Assembly (NCBI GenBank): GCA_004431415.1
Contig: QPMI01000530.1
Location: 124,001 to 188,000 of the forward strand
Origin: Cyanophora paradoxa
Taxonomy: Eukaryota > Glaucocystophyceae > Cyanophorales > Cyanophoraceae
DNA: 64,000 nucleotides
Direction: 5' to 3'
The notes beneath the pieces are model-generated. The model saw only the letters and a program-made list of their open reading frames with translations, made no database searches and was not told the origin of the DNA. This document shows positions 51,170 through 61,699 of the stretch, one piece after another (position 1 is the first letter of the stretch; each line of letters starts with the position of its first letter). Made by a program: the position numbers and the translations under genes.

Positions 51170-52012
51170 ATGGCAGCTCCTGCTCCACCTGAACGCATTT
51201 TAACAGCCCAACTATCATTAGCTGCTCCAGCCAATCACGTTTTACAACATGCTATTATTGATAATGTTGATGGCCTTGAATCCACAGAGATAGCACCAAC
51301 TCTTAATACTTTTGGCGACACTCACATGCTAAGACTAAGAGAATTGAGATGTGACAAAAATAATGGGGTCGTTAAAACTACAAAACTTCTTGTAACAAAT
51401 GCGAATTTCAATGCGTTTCATGGAGATCCTGATAGTTACAATGATGACAACAAGGTAACAAACTTTGCCTATGAGGCAAGAAGGGGAGCAATTAAATGTA
51501 GATCAGGAGGCGCCTATATTGGAGATGGTTTAAGGGTTGGTGGAATTATTGGAGCGCCCTGTTAGTAAATGATCAACCCAATCCTGATGATGTAAATACA
51601 AGAATCAGGACATATGTCCCAGGTATGAATGAGCCCTACATTATAAAAATCAATACGATTATTATAAACCTTCAAACAGCCGTTCTGGATGTATTAGAGC
51701 CTTTGGGAAATCATTATAGGTATATTGAGACATTGCCTGCTGATATTTACTCATTATGTAGACGAACTGATGGAGCAAGACCCGTATTACAGTCCAAGTA
51801 GTCCCAGTAGATAATTTCGGTCTTGCTTTTCATTCATTGCCCTGCTTGACACACAAGATGACCAATATATTATAAGAGCCACACAACAAGGGACTTACAC
51901 AGTAATTATGTATGCTGAAAGAAATGATGAAATCGCAAGAGGAAATCGATATGGACAGTATCTAACCACCAATTTATACAATCCCATTGGTGGAAGTGAT
52001 CCTTTGCCTTAA
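51170..52012 (+). CDS. Unknown paralogue B of a tandem pair, at least two frameshifts
   Basis: Starts 19 bp after paralogue A. It shares GLESTE, RLRELRCDKNNGVVKTTKLL and VTNANFNAF with it. The first frame stops at 51565 after GGIIGAPC. The next readable part (LLVNDQPNPDDVNTRIRTYV to about 51800) and the end (LLDTQDDQYIIRATQQGTYT to GGSDPLP, stop at about 52012) are in other frames. The repair pattern mirrors paralogue A, so the full product was about 280 residues. Confidence 0.55.
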
Positions 52013-52045
52013 ATCGTCAGATGTCTTATTGTTTTTTCTATTCTA

Positions 52046-52456
52046 TTGGTAATCAAAATGCTTGCCAAAGGTTACCATGTGATGCTTGATTTCCAATTCA
52101 GCCAACCAATTAGCGACCATGTGGAGCTCTCTAAATGGCTCATGAATGTCAGTGAAGACATCATCAAGAAATATGGAATACAGGTTGTCCACAAACATGC
52201 TGAGATTTTTGATGGCACCAAATCACCCCCTGGATTTGCCCAAGTATTATTATTAGATGAAAGCCATTGCTCTGCTCATTGCTACAGTGATCAAGGCATG
52301 TTAGCAATAGATATATTCAGCTGTGGAAAACAGGCAGAAAGGAATACAAGTTTAATTGCTTTTGAGCTGGAGGAGGAGATAAACAAGTATGCTATTGGTT
52401 TTGGGGCAGTGATCAAAAAGAGATTACACCATGAGAAGAGGAGGTTTGAGGTTTAA
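52046..52456 (+). CDS. speD: S-adenosylmethionine decarboxylase homologue (SpeD-like)
   Basis: 136 residues (or 132 from the second Met), close to the short prokaryotic class 1B SpeD length. Members cut themselves at a Glu-Ser bond to form a pyruvoyl group and decarboxylate AdoMet to supply aminopropyl groups for spermidine. The key residues are all present with the family spacing: Glu72-Ser73 (cleavage) in LLLDESHCSAHCYS, His78, and Cys93 in LAIDIFSCG; Ser to His is 5 and His to Cys is 15 residues. The N-terminus (KGYHVMLDFQFSQP) fits the first strand. It is the last gene before the right 3' hairpin and TIR. The frame is intact. Some SpeD relatives decarboxylate other substrates, so AdoMet specificity is not certain. 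Confidence 0.8.
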   Translation: MVIKMLAKGYHVMLDFQFSQPISDHVELSKWLMNVSEDIIKKYGIQVVHKHAEIFDGTKSPPGFAQVLLLDESHCSAHCYSDQGMLAIDIFSCGKQAERNTSLIAFELEEEINKYAIGFGAVIKKRLHHEKRRFEV

Positions 52457-52594
52457 GAGAGGGTGTTGAGAGTGTTGAGGGTGTTGAGAGTGTTGAGGGT
52501 GTTGAGGGTTATATGTAAAAATTCCCGCGAGAGAGAATTTTCATAAGAAAGTTTACAAACAACCCTCAACACCCTCAACACCCTCAACACCCCT
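52457..52594 (+). repeat. Palindromic tandem-repeat hairpin at the SpeD 3' end
   Basis: Begins within a few bases of the stop. GTGTTGAGG/GTGTTGAGA repeats, then GGGTTATATGTAAAAATTCC, a centre with CGCGAGAGAG and CATAAGAAAG, then TTTACAAACAACCC and CTCAACACC repeats. The centre is close to that at 22140-22205. Confidence 0.8.
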
Positions 52595-52743
52595 TGCTGG
52601 TGCCAAAAAGACATATTTATTACCCTAAGACCTAAAATAGATGCTTACTACCCTAGTGCCTAAAACGCGCACACATAGGGATATGCCAGATCCAAGCCAG
52701 AGGGCGAAGCCCGAGGGCTTGGATCTGGCATATCCCTATGTGT
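52595..52743. repeat. Right terminal inverted repeat, with terminal hairpin
   Basis: Inverted match to 14254-14404. The outer 73 bp (52671-52743) form a hairpin like the left one, but with ATGCCAGATCC where the left has ACCCCTGATCC. In both hairpins the opposite arm has changed to match, so pairing is kept. Confidence 0.92.
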
Positions 52744-52749
52744 CGCGCG
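52744..52749. repeat. Right target-site duplication of the outer element (CGCGCG)
   Basis: Directly follows the terminal ...CCCTATGTGT and equals 14248-14253. Confidence 0.75.
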
Positions 52750-53245
52750 GCGGCCGCTGGCTTAAAGCCGGGCGCCGGGCGCGACGCGGATCCACCGTTG
52801 GCAATGCGCATGCGCGGGCGCGGGCGCGCCAGCGCCGGCGGACGGATCCCGGAGCGCACGGCCGCAGGGCGGCCGCGGGCTTAAAGCCGAGGTAAGCATG
52901 CTCCAGAACTAGTGGCCCGGCCGCGTTTTGGCGCGCCGGGGGTGCAAGGGGGGAATCTGGTTCTAATGAAAGAGTAGTAGTGGCACAAACATGCACGGGG
53001 CAGATGTAGATCGACCCCGGCCCAGCGCGCGCGGCAGGTTGAAGTAGTAAAGATAGAGACAGATTATATATGATTGTAAAGAGTAGAAAAGGGCTGTTAT
53101 GCAGAGGCTGCGATCTAACCGAATAAAGAAAAGCCTGAATGAACGGCCAGATTGAGCGCACTGTATATGAAAGATTATTGTGGAGCGAAAAAACGCAGCG
53201 CATCATTTGTGTGCGCGCGGCCTACCGCTAACCCTGAACAGCTGG
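52750..53245. other. Host spacer right of the insertion
   Basis: GC-rich sequence returns at once. GCTTAAAGCCG is repeated at about 52761 and 52880 in similar G/C-rich surroundings (GGCCGC-G/T-GGCTTAAAGC). No gene is supported here. Confidence 0.5.
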
Positions 53246-54115
53246 CTAAAAGATGATGGTGCTGTCTGCAGAGGGCTCGCCGTAAACATAGGCGATCCAG
53301 GCCTTCTGCAGGGGGTCGGGGCGGAAGTCGACCATGGGGGTGAGCGGCAGCCAGCGGCGCCGGTCATGAAGAGGGCCGTCTTGCGAGAGCATGGTGAGGC
53401 GGCCCGCCGCCTCGAGCGCCCGCAGAGCCACGCGGCTGTCGCGCTGCCCGCTCCCAGCGCGCATCTGGTAGACAAGGTCTTGAATTTCGATATCCGCGAG
53501 GCCGGCGTCACGGAGGCGCTTGAGGACTCCCATGTGGAGGTCCTCGATCGCCGGCCTGCCGTGGCAATCATGAATCAGAGGTGAGATTTAGATATGGGCA
53601 GTCCAGTTGAATGAATGTTCGCGCACCCGACAAAGCGAACGACGAAGCGATCCTGCCGCGCAGCCGCGAGTGCTTCGACGGTTGCTAAAGCGAAGGCGAC
53701 GGCCTCCTCGCGGATGGGGGGGAAGCCAGGCCGGTCGGGGAGCTCGCGGACGAGGATGAGCAGGGGCCTCTCAGCCGCTCCGAGCACGGACACGAGACCG
53801 GCGACGTTGGGGGCTGCTCCAGACGGCCAGGTGGACGCGGCGTGCCGGTATCCGTCGGGCGGGAGCACAAGCGCGACGGCGCCCGCAGAAAGCCGGCCGA
53901 GCGCGAGGCCGAGCCAGGAGGCGTCGTCGGCGGAGGCAACGTCCGTCCGGACAATGTAAGCAAATTCCGCCGTTGCATGATGACGACACCTTGCAGCCTG
54001 CGCCACCCGCCACGAAATCCCGCCCTGGAACGACGTCTCCGTGTACAGAAGCGGCTGCAGCTCGCCGTCCCATCTGATGCGAACTTGCACAGCAACAGAC
54101 TCACGCGCGTAATTT
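53246..54115 (-). CDS. 3' exons of an unknown host gene
   Basis: Two minus-strand exons. The first (from about 54115, ending at 53627) reads VQVRIRWDGELQPLLYTETS, then VALVLPPDGYRHAASTW, RPLLILVRELPDRPGF and ALAAARQDRFVVRFVG. It joins in phase to the last exon 53555-53246 (PAIEDLHMGVLKRLRDAGLA to YGEPSADSTIIF, then TAG). The intron is GT-AG. It resembles the alternating strand-helix pattern of a two-lobed ligand-binding or receptor domain, but I recognise no family. The 5' exons are not identified; they may lie further right. Confidence 0.55.
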
Positions 54116-54291
54116 GGCGAAGCTACTACCGGGCATAAAGCTGCGGCGCAATCTGCCGAAGCAAGCACCGCGGCGAAACCGAAAAGCCGAGCAGCGGAGT
54201 GTCGACCGCAACAAAAGCGGCCGGCCCGGCCGGCGTGCTCGGCTGCGGGCAGCGGCGCACGCGGTTCTGCGGTATAAGCTCGATTTCGGAG

Positions 54292-54443
54292 ACGTGCTGA
54301 GCGCAGCAAGAGAGCACGGTCTAGATCTGCACGGCCGGGCGTGCTCAGCTGCAATCGCAGGTCCTGTACGTGCTGAGCGCAGCAAGAGAGCACGGTCTAG
54401 ATCTGCACGGCCGGGCGTGCTCAGCTGCAATCGCAGGTCCTGT
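54292..54443. repeat. 76-bp tandem duplication
   Basis: Two adjacent, essentially identical 76-bp copies (54292-54367 and 54368-54443), each starting ACGTGCTGAGCGCAGCAAGA and ending ATCGCAGGTCCTGT. They lie in host sequence without a clear gene. Confidence 0.92.
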
Positions 54444-57400
54444 TCGCGGCGCAGCTAGCTATAGGCAGCGGCGCAAGCTTGATGCGGTCAAAAGTAGTCC
54501 AGGCGGAACGGGTACCGTGCGGCGTACGCGGCGCAGTGCGAGGAAGCGGAAATCTAGCACTGCACGCCAAGCCCCTCAGAAATCCGCGACTTGGAGAACG
54601 AAGCAAGGTGTACCCCAAATCTTTGTTGACCAGCCGCGGCCGGAAGCCGGCGTGAGCGCCGGGGGCGCTGCGCTCGCAGTAGTAGTATCGGAGAGCCCAC
54701 CACAGCACTTCGAGCGCCTGGCCGGGCGATTTCGGGCCACTCGGGGTCGGTTCCCGTCCCGGGCCGCCCCGTGCCCCCTTTTTCGAGCCAGCAGCGTCTG
54801 GAACAACTAGTGAGGGTCTAAAAAGAGTGGTTCCTCGTTAAGAACGCCCGCCCGCGCCGCCCGCGGCCCGTGACCCGCTCCGCCTCGTCAGCAGAGACCG
54901 CGCCTTCGTCGGGCTACAGGGCGGTGCCGGAGCATTGTCAACCGTACTAGGATGCATCCTACCGCTCTCGGAACGCGGAGAAGGGCGCCCACGCCGCGAA
55001 TTCAACACAAGATCAAGGAGAGCTCGCTCTGGCACGAGGTTCGCTGCACCTTTCTTGACTCAGCGCGTTGGGTGGGCTGTGACAGCGTTGCCATGTGTGC
55101 GGAGTGTGGTTTCGAAGCTATTCTGCATAGTGTGGCGCGGGGCTCTCGGCCCGTCCGCGGGGCGTTTCGCTTCGTCCGGGTGACCCCCCACGCGTCGCAG
55201 CTAGCGCGGTGCAACCGCCGAGCTCCGGCGCCCCGGTGGCGGCTCCCGGTCACGCCGGTGCGCATCCCTCGCCGCTCGCTTCGTCTCAGACGCATCCGCG
55301 CTGACTTTCCGACCGTCTAGAACTGCCGGTGAAGCTGGCTTATCGTCCAGGAAGCTCAGGATCGACCGCCGAGAACGAGGTGAGGGCCCCGCGCTTGCCC
55401 GCCACCGCGCCCGCCCGCCACCGCGCCGCTGAACGGTTTCCGCGCAGCAAAAGGAGCCGAAAAGGAGCTTTCGTTCTCGATAGAAGCACCTGAGCGCCGG
55501 CAGCAGCAACCGGAGCAGCGAGCGCTCTTGGAGATCGGTGCGCCTGCCTGCGCCGCGCGCGCACGCCCGCCCGCCCAGAGCGCCCGCTGATGTCGCCACC
55601 CGCGGCTCTCGCGCAGAGCGATGAGGCTCCGCGCGGCGTAGGCGGCAGCAGCCGGCGGCGGGATTCGAGAGGGGCAGCTAGACTGCACCACCACCTTAGC
55701 GGGGCTGCATCCCCCCCCTCCTCTGCGGCCCTCCCGGGCTGCGGCCCCCTCCGCCCCGCCTTCTCTCTCTGTTCAGCGCTCTGTCGGTAGAGCGCCAGTA
55801 GCTCGCCAGCGTCCTGAGATCTTGATAATGAGATCGTGATTCTCGAGAAACCTGCCCCGCCTGCGCCGTCTGGGCCAGCGAGCGCTCTGTTAAGCATGCA
55901 GAATGCTGTAAATGCATATATATGATGTATATCTCGCTTCCCGGGCGCTGTCTGCAACCGGGCGGGCGAGAATCGTCCTGGGGGCATGTGGGGCCCCAAG
56001 TTGCAGTGGATTTTGAATTCGGGCCCAGGCTTAAATCGGCGGCCTTCGGTACCACCACAATCGTCTTCAGCACCCTCGAAAACCCCCGGGGACGTGAAAT
56101 CACCGCTGCTGAGTGAGTAGATGCTTCAATAAGGCATCATGAGCAGGTCGGGGTGGCATTTTGGAACTTGAAAACTAGAAAGTACCAGAGAGGGTCCTAC
56201 GAGTAAAGCTCGAAACACCGGTGGGGCCCAAAAACACTTCGGATCACCCTGTATCTTGGAGCAGTGATATAACTACATGTGATAATGATTGTGGCTCAAA
56301 GAGCGGGCCGCTGGGGCCAGCCCGTCGCCCAGAAACTCACTAGCTCTCACTAGCTCACTGACTGTGATCAAGCGATCTCCACTAAGGATGCACCCCTCCG
56401 GGCCGCGATGCATACGCACATGCTCTATCAAGGTGTGCATCGATCTGCGCTAGCGGCGGCCCAGCGAACCCTTGCTGTGTGGAGCGAAATCAAATCGCGC
56501 AGGTGCCCCCACCCCAAGCCTTCTGGAGAAGCAGGCGATCTCCGCTGCGGATGCATGCGCCGGGGCCGCGCTCCAGCTGCGCATGCTCTTTTAAATTGTG
56601 CATCGATCTGCGTTAGCGTCGGCCCGGCGGCCCTCGCAGTAAGCAGCGAAATCGAATCTGCCAGGTGCCACCCCCCCACTGGAGCAGGTGCCGCTGGCGC
56701 GGGGGGTGCGTGCCGCCGCCCGTACGCGGGCTCTGCGCGTGCTCTAGATGTCTCTCATGGCCCTAGACATCTCAGCCCGCACCGCCCCGCCGTCGCAGCC
56801 ATGCCATCTGGAACCGCATGACATGCTTGATTGCACACGAGCGCGCATCTGCCTGAGGCGCGGCAGGACACGCAGGCGGGGCGTTCCCGGGCCTAAGCGA
56901 TGCGGGCGAGCGGTGAGCGGCCTCCGCGACGGCGAAAGATGCCTCGGCGGCGCAGGGCCTGCGAGCGGCGGGTCGGTCAGGGCGCGGAGTGTGCGAGGGG
57001 GTGCGCGCAGGGCTTCACCACGCACTCATTAATGATGCCTGCACTAGCTATGAGCGGCAGGATCGATACGAGGCGCGCGGCGGGCGGCCGGCCGGCCCCG
57101 CGGGCGGCCGAAGGTGCTCGTCGCCTGCCGACGGTCCGAAGCTCACACGGCTCGACCGGGGACGCGGCAAGGTGCGATCCCGACCTTATCTAACACGCTG
57201 AGAACGTTGGTTGCGCTTGCGAGCGACCTGGCTGCGCGGAAGTCGCAAGACGGTGCACGCGAGATGGGTCGCGCGCCGGGAGCTAGCGCAAAGCCGTCGT
57301 AGGTGCTGCCACCATGCTCCCGGGGGCTAGGAGCGTGTCGGCGAGCACCGCAGGGCGCTGCTGTCGGCAAGAGGCGGACCTCAGGCGGTGCTTGTGTATC

Positions 57401-58690
57401 ACAAGCCGGCTAGTTGCAACGTTTTGAGCAGAGAGTTTTTTTCCGGCCCGGCGGCGAGCAGTGAGAGGAGACAGCTAGAGAGAAGTGGTTCCATGCAGAA
57501 CCGCGCAAAGAAGAGCAAGGCGTACGCGGCGCACTGCAGCTGCGACGAAGCCGAAATCTAGAGGAGACAGCTAGGGAGAACTGGTTCCATGCATAACCGC
57601 GCAAGAAATTCGAAGACCGGAGTGAGGAGAAGTTCGTTTTCCCCTCGAAAACCACTTTTCCCCCTCGACTTGGACGCTCGAAAGTCGAAAGCTGACCGGT
57701 CCACCGAGCCAATCGGATCGCGAATAAAGCATCATTTTTTTTCTGGTGTTGCATACTGGACCTCGAAAACGGCCTCATAGAAAACTTTTGGCTGAAGCGA
57801 GGGAACGGGAAGCAAGGGGGGGAAGACCTTCGGTCTTCTTTTCCCCCCTTGCAATATGAGATCTAGACAGGATCGCGCCCGGCAGTTTGTCAGAGCGAGA
57901 ATTATATTCAATAATTACCGTAGTACACTCAGTACTAGCTATCGTAACTAATTATCTAATATTGGATCAAAGAGTTACGTTGCTAAATCCAGCCGATGGA
58001 AATACCATGTACTATGCAATTGTAGCTAAAAAAGTCTTTGCAATTGGAATTTACTTCAGGTCATTGTGATCCACATCTTTACATCGGGACCGTCACGTGT
58101 TGCGATGGGCGAGAAGAGCGGCGACCGTGCAGACGATCAGAGCAGCTGCAGAGAGAACCTGCATGCGCGTCGACATCAATTAGTAATATTCATGATTACT
58201 TGATGATACGCAAACAAAAATCGAAGGGATGAGACTCGAAAGAGCTTACCGCAGCCATAGAGCTGGGGGGCGCCGTCGATGTCGCAGCGCTCAAGTACGG
58301 AGAATACGGGAGAAAGTGGCCGGCGCCAGCTGGAGTCCATCGGAAAGCCTACGCATATGCATGCGCACACCGCTCCAGAGTCAAGCCAACGTTAACGTCA
58401 ACGCTCGTAACCGATCATAAGAGAAGAGATGTATATAATCGCACATTCGCAAGGACTAAGGGGATGAAAGGGGCCTGTCCAGGGGCAGCCTCGATGCGAA
58501 TATCGTACTGCGCAGCATCATGGCATCAAAATTTCGTGCGCTCAACGGATGGAGGCATTTATTCTGACGGCAGAGAAAATCGCAATTGTCTACGGACCGG
58601 AGTATTGATAGAGAATAACAGATGGCGGGCCAAGGCCTGCCGGCGCGAAGACGCTGACATCTTGGGGGCCTCTGCGATTGCAATCATCCG
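54444..58690. other. Host region without a supported gene
   Basis: GC-rich, with many chance reading frames on both strands but no domain or consistent exon chain that I can defend. It holds two imperfect ~165-bp repeats (about 56370-56535 and 56539-56700, sharing TGCATCGATCTGCG and AGCGAAATC) and a ~105-bp imperfect duplication near 57455-57600 (GAGGAGACAGCTAG...GGTTCCATGCA). Confidence 0.4.
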
Positions 58691-58699
58691 AGTTGTAGA

Positions 58700-61594
58700 A
58701 GGGCGGCCAACTTGAATATTAATCTAAAGAAGCACGCACTGAATCTGAGGACGACGCCCGAGCCGACCTGCTTGACGCTCACTTCCGTCGCCTGAGCTCT
58801 ATTGCCCGCCGAGTCGACGATGTAAACGGCGATTTGCTGGTCGGGCTGCCCGCGGCCGTAACGTGAACCCGTCTCAGTATCATAGCAGAATGAAAAGATC
58901 GCAAAACAATTGCAGTTGCCTGGAGAATGTTGTTCGACATCGGGACGGCAATATCGTCGACTGATCCCGTCTGCGGGCATTTAAAACTTGCGTCAAATTG
59001 AAGGCCATAGTGTCTTGCACGGTTTCCGGAGTTGTGCACTGACGCTAGCTTAACAGTACCAGGTGCACTATCTTAATTATAAAGTAGCCGACCTCGGGGG
59101 CGGAACCGAGTGCTGAGATCCCTTCCAGCTTAAGGTCCAGCTTGAAGAAGAGGGTCGCCCCGTTGCTGTCCGTGACTGCTTTGAACTTGGAGATGTTAAA
59201 CTGCACAAAGCCATTCGATCGAGTTAAATTAAAGTCAACGTCACGATCCTTGCTATAGATCCTAGTCGTTATCGTATACATAATCGGCAATAAATGCATG
59301 CGTTGATCATGATATGTATATATACCTCCATGCATATTAATCGCGCGAAATACCGCTCGCGATCGTGCGAGCTTTGAATTCAATATATTCATCGCACGCG
59401 TACGTATACGCGTGCTGCGCACCGAGAATCCGTTGACGACGACAATTGCAGAGGGAGTTGAAAACACCGGCTGCGCGAGCGTGCGAACATTGTGATTATA
59501 ATTCAGGAGCTGCAGCTGCAGCCGCAGAAAGGCCGAACCAGCGGAGGGAGAGCGGGTGGGGACGGGAGGGGCGAAGGCGCCGGGGTCGCCGATGGTACTG
59601 GCCATGGTGTGGCGCTGCGGGCGCCAGCGACAGCGCTCGTGGGCGCGGACGTCGACGCAATGGAAAAAGCAGAAGCGCTGTAATAAAATGCGAACCTCGG
59701 GACCAAATTCGAAGGGGGGGATGGGGTTGCCGTGGGAGACGCGGAAGCGGATGGAAAGACAGAGCCACCCGGAGGAGAAGGCGAAGGGGGTGCGGGGCCG
59801 GGGGCGGAGGGGGAAGGGGATGGGGAGGGGGAGGCGGAGGGGGAGGGTGAAGGGGAGGGAGAAGGGGAAGGACTTGAGGAGAGCCGCGCATAAATAATAT
59901 TAAATCAATGTATGGTACGCGTGGGGCCAAAATATCACAGAAATACCTCGGCGAAGGCGATGGGCTTGGCGTGGGACAGTACTCTGGCGCGACCGACGGA
60001 CAGCTTAGCACATTCACTTACATGCGCATGTATGCGAAAAGTTGCGGTCGCACCGACGCCAGCTGTAGCCGTCGCGTTGATGGAAGGGAGTTCGGGGTCG
60101 GGGCCATTGCTGGCAACGTCCGAAGTGAATAGGATGAGCATTCCGCTTCCGGGGGCCGTCTTATAGGAGAAGGGGTCGGAAGAAGAGCTGCTGTTTGAGC
60201 CGAGCATAGTCACAGCTCCAGGTCCGGGGCGGGCCGTTGGGTTGATTTCAAAGAACTGCCGGTCGCAAAAATGATGTCAGGTTCAAACTGAAAATTCTAG
60301 AATCTCCGCTATAGCTTTAAGATTACTCACAAAGAACGAATCACAGTAGTTTCTGACATCCGAGGTAGTTTCCGCGTTGAGAGCAAGAATTGTGAGCGTC
60401 AGTCCGGCGGTAGCTGTGCAGCCGGGGGACAGCTGTGGCCTGATGTCCCTGTTCCCATCGCGTGTCAGTTCGGCGAAGGGTTGCGTTGCCTCCGGATCCG
60501 GGCCGGGGCCAACCACATGCGCAGGTGAAAGTCTTCATATGCGCGTGGCCTACTGAATGCCGCTTGCGCCCCCGACGAGATGCTGAGAACCGTTGCGGCG
60601 AAGGACGAGGGGGTATAGTAGGTGTAGTCGTCATTCAGTGTCCCCGCAGGGCTCGCCGGCACTGCCGAACCATGATGATGATCAGTGTCGAAGCGCCTGT
60701 TACAAGGGATCGGAAGACAAGAAAAGAAATGTACGAGCAGACCACTCGAGGCCACGCTTTTGTAAGTGGCATTGAATTTGATCTCAAAATTGTCAGAGCA
60801 CGGATAAGATCCGAGGATGAGAAGCGTGTCCGCCGAGCTTGTGAATGTTGGAGGCGAGCCGGGATTGACCTGGTTGGCCAGAAGGATGGGCGAGGAGGAC
60901 GTGTTCATGTCGATGACCTAAGCACGCGTGCCGCGGTGAGCATTGATTGAATCAAAGCTTGATCACGAGCCGCTTATCATAATTTAGTAAGCTAGCGCTT
61001 TTCCTGTGCGTTGCGACCGGGAGCAACGTCTGACGTTACGTTGTTTTATGCTATATATATATATATAGTGTCCGGTTATTGAGCTTGAGGGCAAACCCGA
61101 ATGTTCATTTCCCCGGACGAAATCGAGTGGAACGTGAGCTGGACGCGATCTCCCGGGTTGGCCGCTGTTATTGTCCTGCGCATGCGCAAGCGATGACGTC
61201 GACTATCATATTTATATGCACCCGTATATATGTATGCATAGATCATCGGACTCGATCATGATCATGATCATGACTCAGTGATCATCGGATCCGGTGAGAC
61301 TTGAGTCCTGATATACTCTATGATACATGCATCGATCGCGATATCTGCGCATGTATGCGCATATGCAGGACCTAACTTAGTAGTAAATTTGAAACCTTCT
61401 GACGAACCAGACGGCCACATCACGGGCGCCAAGGGTCGGGCTTGTGCTTTCCAAGGCCACATTGGCCACGAACGAGCTGTCAGACGCGGTGGCGATGTAG
61501 CCGCCGGGAGAGAGGCCACCGGTGCCAAGCGTGAGGGCAGCGCTGGCTGAGGCGGCGACGAGGGCGATGCAAAGCGCCCTCAACAAGAGGTACG
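58700..61594 (-). CDS. Secreted or membrane host protein with signal peptide, multi-exon fragment
   Basis: The first exon (61594-61396) starts MTYLLLRALCIALVAASASA, a good signal peptide, and continues LTLGTGGLSPGGYIATASDS to VWFVRR before a GT donor. Likely further exons on the same strand read PGDRVQLTFHSISSGEMNIR (~61160-61090), NQVNPGSPPTFTSSADTLLI and SDNFEIKFNATYKSVASSGL (~60920-60710), LNDDYTYYTPSSFAATVLSI (~60650-60550), GCTATAGLTLTILALNAETT (~60420-60360), AVTMLGSNSSSSSDPFSYKT (~60210), QFNISKFKAVTDSNGATLFF (~59190) and DQQIAVYIVDSAGNRAQATE (~58840). Repeated beta-rich, Ser/Thr-rich ectodomain modules resemble REJ-type proteins, but that is a guess. Exon edges are mostly not fixed. 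Confidence 0.5.
59700..59880. repeat. Purine-rich GGGGAGG/GGCGGAG low-complexity tract
   Basis: A near-continuous run of GGA/GGG words on the plus strand; read on the minus strand it would give Pro/Ser repeats, possibly a linker or an intron of the minus-strand gene. Confidence 0.7.
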
Positions 61595-61699
61595 TCATGC
61601 TGCCACCGACACTGCAGTCACTGCTTCTGCTGTGCAATGTGCATGTGACGCTGCTTCTGCAGTCACTGATGAGTGTTGGGCACTGGCCAGTGGCCACAG

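Larger units (their letters stand above)
14254..52743. mobile_element. Outer Polinton-like virus (endogenous), 38.5 kb including a nested element
   Basis: Bounded by inverted repeats and a 6-bp duplication, and AT-richer than both flanks. It carries the Polinton/PLV core set: rve integrase, protein-primed-type PolB, packaging ATPase, MCP and penton-like proteins, plus a primase-helicase. Without the inner element and one target copy it would be about 26.9 kb, a usual size for algal PLVs. The left part carries replication and integration genes, the middle packaging and capsid genes, and the right part fibre, two paralogues and a SpeD homologue. Many genes have single frameshifts, so this copy is probably not autonomous as it reads here. 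Confidence 0.93.

Noticed and set aside
59446-60017. Frames of Gly/Arg or Pro/Ser repeats over the purine-rich tract
   Set aside because: Compositional artefact of GGGGAGG repeats.
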